Assembly: GCA_946699065.1 (NCBI GenBank)
Contig: CAMPDV010001330.1
Coordinates: 55,429-119,428, forward strand
Source: Loxodes magnus
Lineage: Eukaryota > Ciliophora > Karyorelictea > Loxodida > Loxodidae
Reading direction: 5' to 3'
Length of the DNA: 64,000 bases
Shown here in pieces: positions 59,402-64,000 of the stretch. Every line of letters begins with the position of its first letter. Within the stretch, counting starts at the first letter, position 1. The notes beneath the pieces were generated by a model. That model was not told the DNA's origin, did no database searches, and saw nothing but the letters and a program-made list of their open reading frames with translations. Made by a program: the position numbers and the translations under genes.

Positions 59402-59457
59402 AAAGAGCTGCGCACCAACGAGGTGCTACGCGCTCTATAATCAAATTTATTTATTTA
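59402..59457 (+). repeat. 3' terminal hairpin and TTTA tail of LINE Y
   Basis: AGAGC-tgc-GCAC-caacgag-GTGC-tacgc-GCTCT forms a stem with an internal loop, followed by ATAATCAAATTTATTTATTT. The same structure ends the elements at 17352, 34155 and 53975. In LINEs a 3' stem-loop plus short tandem tail is typically what the reverse transcriptase recognises. Confidence 0.8.
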
Positions 59458-62400
59458 TATCTTTTGAAATAATAGTAATAAATTATTATTTCTTTTTAAT
59501 CTTCTTTTATTATTTTCAGAACTCAATAATTTATCTCTAAAACTGGTGCTTAAAAATAGAAGAATCAATCATAACTCATAATCTAGAATAATAAAATCTT
59601 TGTTGTTATAAAATTAAACCTTTAAGATTTCTATTAAACAGAATTCTTTCTAATGTTAGATTAAACATTCAGAATCCTTTAAGAAGTCAAATTATACTAC
59701 AAAAAATATAGGACTGAAAGTCAGTTATTTAAGCCTTATTTCTCCATAACTACTACATAGTTCTAAAGCCTCTATAGGTTTCCTATTTTCAATCTAAATT
59801 TTTTAAATCATATAAATAAAAATACTCAATAGCATAATAGGCTAATAAAGACTAATTCTAGGCTTATAAAGAGAAATAAAAAATAGGTTTATTATTAGCC
59901 TTTTTATTTAAGATATTTAGTTTAAACAATAAATTTATTACCATTAAAAAGTTATTTTATCATACAATCTGTTTATTATCTTTACTATAGCAATGCTAGT
60001 ATTTACATCTAGCAAGGTACTTTATTCCCTTTTTTCTTCTTATTATTTTTAGTAACAATACAAGTACAATCTACTATACCCTTTTCACACTTACTTATCT
60101 TAGAACTCTCCCCTTCTTTTTATTTGCTGTCTGAAGCGAGCAGAATAGAGTAAAAATATTTATCAGGTTTATATCTTTAAATGCTTTCTTCTTCCGTTAG
60201 ATATTAATCTTAAAGTTCCTTCTAGAAACATAAAAGTGGTGATTGAAGCTTCCAAATTAAAGTTCGAACTTTTGTTTTAGTAGTTGATTTTGTTTTTTTT
60301 TTTGAGCACTTTCTTTTAATTCTTACTATTACTCTCATGAGTCATCAAATTGTGCATTTTGTTTCTAGAGGGAATTATTATCGAAGAAAAGACTGAGAGT
60401 GATATTAAAAAGGTTAGAAATGTTTAGTAGAATGCGAAATGGGCCCAATTTATTGCTTGGAAAACTAAATCTGAAGAAATTACTCTAGAATATATTATTG
60501 ATAAAATAATTTACTCAGGATAGCTAAAGCCACAGATTAGATACCATCAACGGGAATTAAAAAGAAAAAATAACTAATTAGCTATAATTACCTTACTCAG
60601 CACATTTATATGGAAAATACAATTATGATCTAATTTTTCACACACCAATATCGAAATATTAAAGTGTCTTGTTCTATGAGGTTCGATAATGGCACATTAA
60701 AGATAGAATTATCCTATGCTAAGAATCTTGTGCAGTTTCATTAGTGTAAAATCAGGCTTTCAATTAGTATATTAGCTTAAGATTATCTTAAAAATATCTT
60801 ATTGGACTATCTGCTTAACTAGTATTCTCATATTCTTGAGTATATCTTTTTAATGATGCTTTTTTCTAATTATCTGATTACTAACTAGGCTATAACTTCG
60901 AATTAGAGATTCTTTCTTCCTTTGACTTATAGCTATGATAATTTTATATTTAGCGTACTTAGAGATAGTAATAGGAAATTATCATAATAGCATCTGAGAC
61001 TTCCATTTTTCTACTCTTAGAGTAAAAAAATATTTAGATCTTATTTACTGATTAGCTGATATAATCTAGAGGCTTATCTATCCTCTTTTTATATAGGAGT
61101 TCGCTATAACTACTGAAAAAGGCAGCCTAAGAAAGAATCTGTTGCAACAAAACAATCTAAGATAGCCCTCCATAGCTCAGGTATGGAGTTTGATTAAGCT
61201 CGCTAGAATTAGATAAATGAAACTAAAGTAAGTTAGGTTTAGAATCTATGTTTAATGAAACTACTGAGAAAAGAATAAATAATAAAATTAAGCCTTAAAC
61301 TTTCATATTCTGTTATTTTACTATTAGAGAAAATACTCTCAAGGACATTAATAAGACTAACGCTGCGTTAAGAATATTAATTAAACAATCAATCTGATTA
61401 GAAGACTTTATTTCTTGTTTTTTTCTTACAGGTCTAGTGTAGAAATGTAAGCCTCAAGCTTTATATAGCATATATGGCTGATATCATCAAAAAGTTGATT
61501 CATTTCTAGTTATAGGTTTATTAATCACTTACAAGCTAAAATTCTGACTCAAAATTAACTATCATATAGTTTTGACTCAATAAAAAGCTCTTCATAATAC
61601 CTTAAAATGTTTGCTTGTTATTAGTTTTAGAACAGTATGCTTTCTACTTCTCTATAACTCTACTCTACTGATTAAAAGACTTAACTAGTATATTCTTAAC
61701 GTTATATCCCTTATTCTTTTATTATTTTTATTAATCGTTTAGGCACTATAATATCATATTTATCTATTATCAACTTTTTACGATACTTTTTTATCATCTA
61801 TACCTTGGAATTATATTAGGAGTAACCATATTAATCTAGTAAGTAGGATCTTTATTTTAATGGTATTAGATTTGCTGATTTCTTGTCTATAATGAATTTT
61901 CTGGAAATCCTTAATTTAAGAAATAAGTTATTATAAATTTAGGACTATAGACTTACTTTCTTAACTTCTGATCTATTAAATACTTTATTTTAACTTGCTT
62001 TTTAGTCTTTATAATGGAAAATTTGAGTCTGTAAGTGCTCTTCCAGAATGTCAAGTTTCTAAGGAAAAAGATACTGGAATTTAGAAATATAAACTATCGG
62101 TTTATGCAGCTGACTCTATTAAGAATTAGTTACTATTTTGAGTGAAGTTTTAAAGGTTACATACTTCATTTTGTTTCAGCTAGGGATTTAATCTTCTTTG
62201 ATATATCTACATAGTCTAAGTTGATTAGATTTAATTTAGCATATTTATTGTAGCTTTTAAACAGCTTTTAGGTCTTCGCTTAATTAGAGCTAGAGCAACT
62301 ACTTTATTTTTAGAAGGATATAGCTAGTCTAGATTTGCTATAGTTCTCAGCTCAACTATCTAGGATATCGAAAGAACTTTTTGATTCAAGTTTTACCTCT

Positions 62401-62999
62401 AACAAATAGCAACCCCAAACCTTAATTTTCCATATTTACTATTAGCTTTTCTTTATATATTTTCATTTTTAATAGCTTTTGGACTTTTTGGTATTTAAAC
62501 TTTAGCATAAAAATGGAAACAATAGCTCAAACTCATAGAGTCTTGGCAAGGTTACCTTGATTATACTCAAGTTACTTCAAATTATTTTTTATAGACTGTG
62601 TTTTCATAATTTAATATGCTTACTCAAGGATTTCTTAGATTTTCTATCTTAGAGAAATATTTTAGTTTCACTAGTTTCACTTATAAAGTCATTCTCAAGA
62701 TTTGCAAACTTAATTCGATTATTTTACTCATAATTATTTCTCTAAGCTTACATTAATCTGGATGTCATTTATTGTTGTTTATTACTAAATATGTTCTTGA
62801 TGTTTTAACTGACTTTAGGTCTGGTCTACTATTCAGAATATTAATATTTCCGAAAGAGTTCTTAGTAAGCTTCTAAAAATGGACCAGGAATATAAATAAT
62901 ATCAACAATACCGAAGTAATAAGAATAACGCATACCTTTAGGATAGTTTGTGTTTGCCAATCAATTTTTTGCATATAGTCTTAGTAAAAAGATATTTGA
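59458..62999 (+). CDS. Large multi-pass membrane protein, 5' part missing or displaced by LINE Y
   Basis: One frame stays coherent from the base after the LINE Y tail (SFEIIVINYYFFLIFFYYFQ) for about 1,180 codons to TGA 62997-62999. Hydrophobic spans include LLLAFLFKIFSL (59893), YFIPFFLLIIFS (60013), VISLILLLFLLIV (61700), YLLLAFLYIFSFLIAFGLFG (62430) and SIILLIIISLSL (62720). Hydrophilic stretches separate them (KKAAQERICCNKTIQDSPPQ near 61120; FESVSALPECQVSKEKDTGI near 62025). TGA as Trp is about 1.4% of codons, and the stretch 62418-62990 has none. I recognise no transporter or channel motif. Other frames are also open, so the call rests on continuity and hydropathy. Confidence 0.5.
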
Positions 63000-63758
63000 T
63001 ATATTAAAATGTTTAAATTAAAGTTTGCCTATTTCTTGGATTTGCAACAATACAAGGGAAGACGTTTTCTCCTCCTAAATAATACCAGCTCTCTCATTTT
63101 CTAATTTTTTAGTTAAAAAATTTCCTCTTGATAATTTAATTTTGCGATCACAGAACATTTATTGAATTACTATGCCTACTTTCTTGCTCAGAGTTATTGT
63201 TTTTTTGGTCCTTTAATTTAAGTATATAATTCTTCCCTGAAGCTTTTTGACTTTAATTAAATATTGAATATTATCGAAATAAATGCTTGCAACTCCATAA
63301 AAGAATAATATTTCTTTTTTATCTTTAAAATCTATTATTTTAGGGAGAAGCATGGAAGGTGATATTAGAGGAGTTTCCTCTATTTCCATCTTAATTGTAG
63401 GAGTTACATTTATCTGTTAAAGTGTTGCAAGTCCAAATTTCTGCTCGCTGTTGCAATATAGAAGATTCAGATCTTAAATCTAATTTCAGAAGTCAGTCAG
63501 TTCCTTTTCAGTAGAATTATATCGACTATCACAATTCTTGGATGTATTCCAAATAAATATGATAATCGACACATTTTGCCGCCTTAAGGTACAAATTTCC
63601 TCCTCGAGTCATCTAACGCAATTATAAAGGACATAGTCCGAGGAGTACTTAGGCTTTGCAGTTTCACTTGTAGATATAGTCTCTTAAATTTCCATCATTT
63701 CACATATAGTCTCTTCCTTTATCAGTTTAATTACAATATTCTAAGAGAGCTTTCCCAT
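62961..63758 (-). CDS. Hypothetical protein, 265 codons, convergent with the membrane-protein frame
   Basis: ATG 63758 to TGA 62963-62961 is one frame. It begins MGKLSQNIVIKLIKEETICE, continues RWLEEEICTLRRQNVSIIIF, FWNQIQDLNLLYCNSEQKFG, INVTPTIKMEIEETPLISPS and LPKIIDFKDKKEILFFYGVA. Two Trp are TGA (RWLEEE, DFWNQ). Charged residues and G-starting codons are well distributed, as expected for a real gene. The EQKFG..T..V-P segment vaguely recalls the kelch copies' AKFGIGVTKYEVIP, but I cannot claim homology. The frame may extend upstream of 63758. It overlaps the end of the plus-strand frame by about 40 bases. Confidence 0.45.
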
Positions 63759-64000
63759 TGATACTTAGGATAAAGCTACGATTATTTTTAAATTCTATTG
63801 GTCATCACCTTGTTTTTTTGCTCAAAAACAGAAATGAATTTTTTCTTAAAATTAAGGATTTAAATTTCTATTAACTAGATATATTAAATGGTATTAAATA
63901 CTTATAGTTACTATATGTAGACATTAAGCTAAACTGATTATACTATTTAAATTATTTTCTTATATATAAAAGATAATTGTATAAATCAGTTTTAAAATCC
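63759..64000. other. Right edge, no separate feature recognised
   Basis: A+T-rich. It may contain the 5' part of the minus-strand gene ending at 62961. Confidence 0.35.

Larger units (their letters stand above)
54061..59457 (+). mobile_element. LINE family Y, almost full-length (endonuclease + YADD reverse transcriptase)
   Basis: About 5.4 kb with ORF1 (CCHC protein), ORF2 (endonuclease, reverse transcriptase, terminal CCHC) and a 3' end made of a hairpin and TTTA repeats. Conserved Trp positions are repeatedly written TGA, for example GDWNAH in the endonuclease. Frame changes are few (one in early ORF1, one near 57411, one near 59240). It is the best-preserved autonomous element here. Its tail is the one shared with the SINE-like element at 17352 and the fragments at 34155 and 53975. 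It sits between a possible signal-peptide start at 53929 and the long membrane-protein frame from 59458. Confidence 0.88.

Noticed and set aside
59402-59441. Hammerhead or HDV-type ribozyme in the LINE tail
   Set aside because: The conserved CUGAUGA...GAAA core of a hammerhead is absent, and the pairing is a simple hairpin with an internal loop.
53975-59457. DNA transposon with terminal inverted repeats
   Set aside because: The interior is a LINE (AP-like endonuclease, YADD reverse transcriptase, terminal CCHC). The inverted ends are copies of the LINE's own 3' tail, and no transposase is present.
60540-61250. Alternative frames in the large membrane gene (for example one reading IAKATDQIPSTG near 60525)
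   Set aside because: They read plausibly for 200 codons, but only one frame stays coherent from 59458 to 62999. In this code an open frame alone is not evidence.
1-64000. LTR retroelements or Polinton-like elements
   Set aside because: No LTR pair, integrase, protease, capsid or protein-primed polymerase motif was recognised. All reverse transcriptases seen belong to non-LTR elements.

Overview
The window is nuclear DNA of a ciliate, about 80% A+T. Recognisable proteins (RING, ubiquitin-like, kelch, LRR, protein kinase, reverse transcriptase) can only be read if TAA and TAG are Gln, and TGA is Trp at conserved Trp positions as well as an apparent stop at gene ends. All three stop codons therefore have sense meanings, as in the ambiguous codes of karyorelicts (Loxodes, Parduczia) and the heterotrich Condylostoma (NCBI tables 27/28). 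I infer that kind of organism but cannot name the species. Because no codon is a clear stop, every frame looks open. I trust a gene only where a family motif, a paralogue or a clean ATG-to-TGA frame supports it, and confidences reflect that.

Layout. 0-6.6 kb: a LINE fragment and four short elements with a CCHC-knuckle protein. 6.7-8.6 kb: an LRR gene, then a SINE. 9.6-14 kb: two unrecognised reading frames around another short element. 14.1-26 kb: short elements (two almost identical and inverted), a complete kelch gene (16.4-17.35 kb), a SINE sharing a LINE tail, a 5.5-kb LINE (family X, minus strand), a truncated kelch copy and a SINE with 21-bp target duplications. 26-32.5 kb: two hypothetical genes, then a RING/coiled-coil/ubiquitin-like gene whose 3' end is a string of intron-like units, followed by two short elements. 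32.8-36 kb: very A+T-rich DNA and one short element. 36-42.4 kb: a second long LINE X with a short element nested in it. 43-47.3 kb: a short element, then the paralogous RING gene with its own array. 47.3-50.8 kb: a broken kelch gene interrupted by a short element, then a kinase-like gene. 50.94 kb: tRNA-Gly. 51.4-59.5 kb: LINE X remnant and a nearly whole LINE (family Y) bounded by inverted copies of its tail hairpin. 59.5-64 kb: a long multi-pass membrane protein frame and a convergent minus-strand gene.

The most unusual feature is at the 3' ends of the two RING genes. After a normal exon of 361 or 439 codons comes a run of GT...AG units (mostly 23-36 nt), and the DNA left between consecutive units is exactly 3 nt every time, 16 times in one gene and 17 in the other. 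Read as exons, these are single-codon microexons. Their last residues agree between the paralogues (Y-x-K-N-G-D) through codons that differ at synonymous third positions. This looks like a previously undescribed array of one-codon exons.

The mobile DNA forms a small ecosystem: two LINE families (X, with an AWxDD reverse-transcriptase motif; Y, with YADD), 14 short single-ORF elements coding only a CCHC protein and ending in a stem-loop plus a (TTA)n- or (TTTAA)n-type tail, and two SINE families, one sharing its 3' hairpin with LINE Y.
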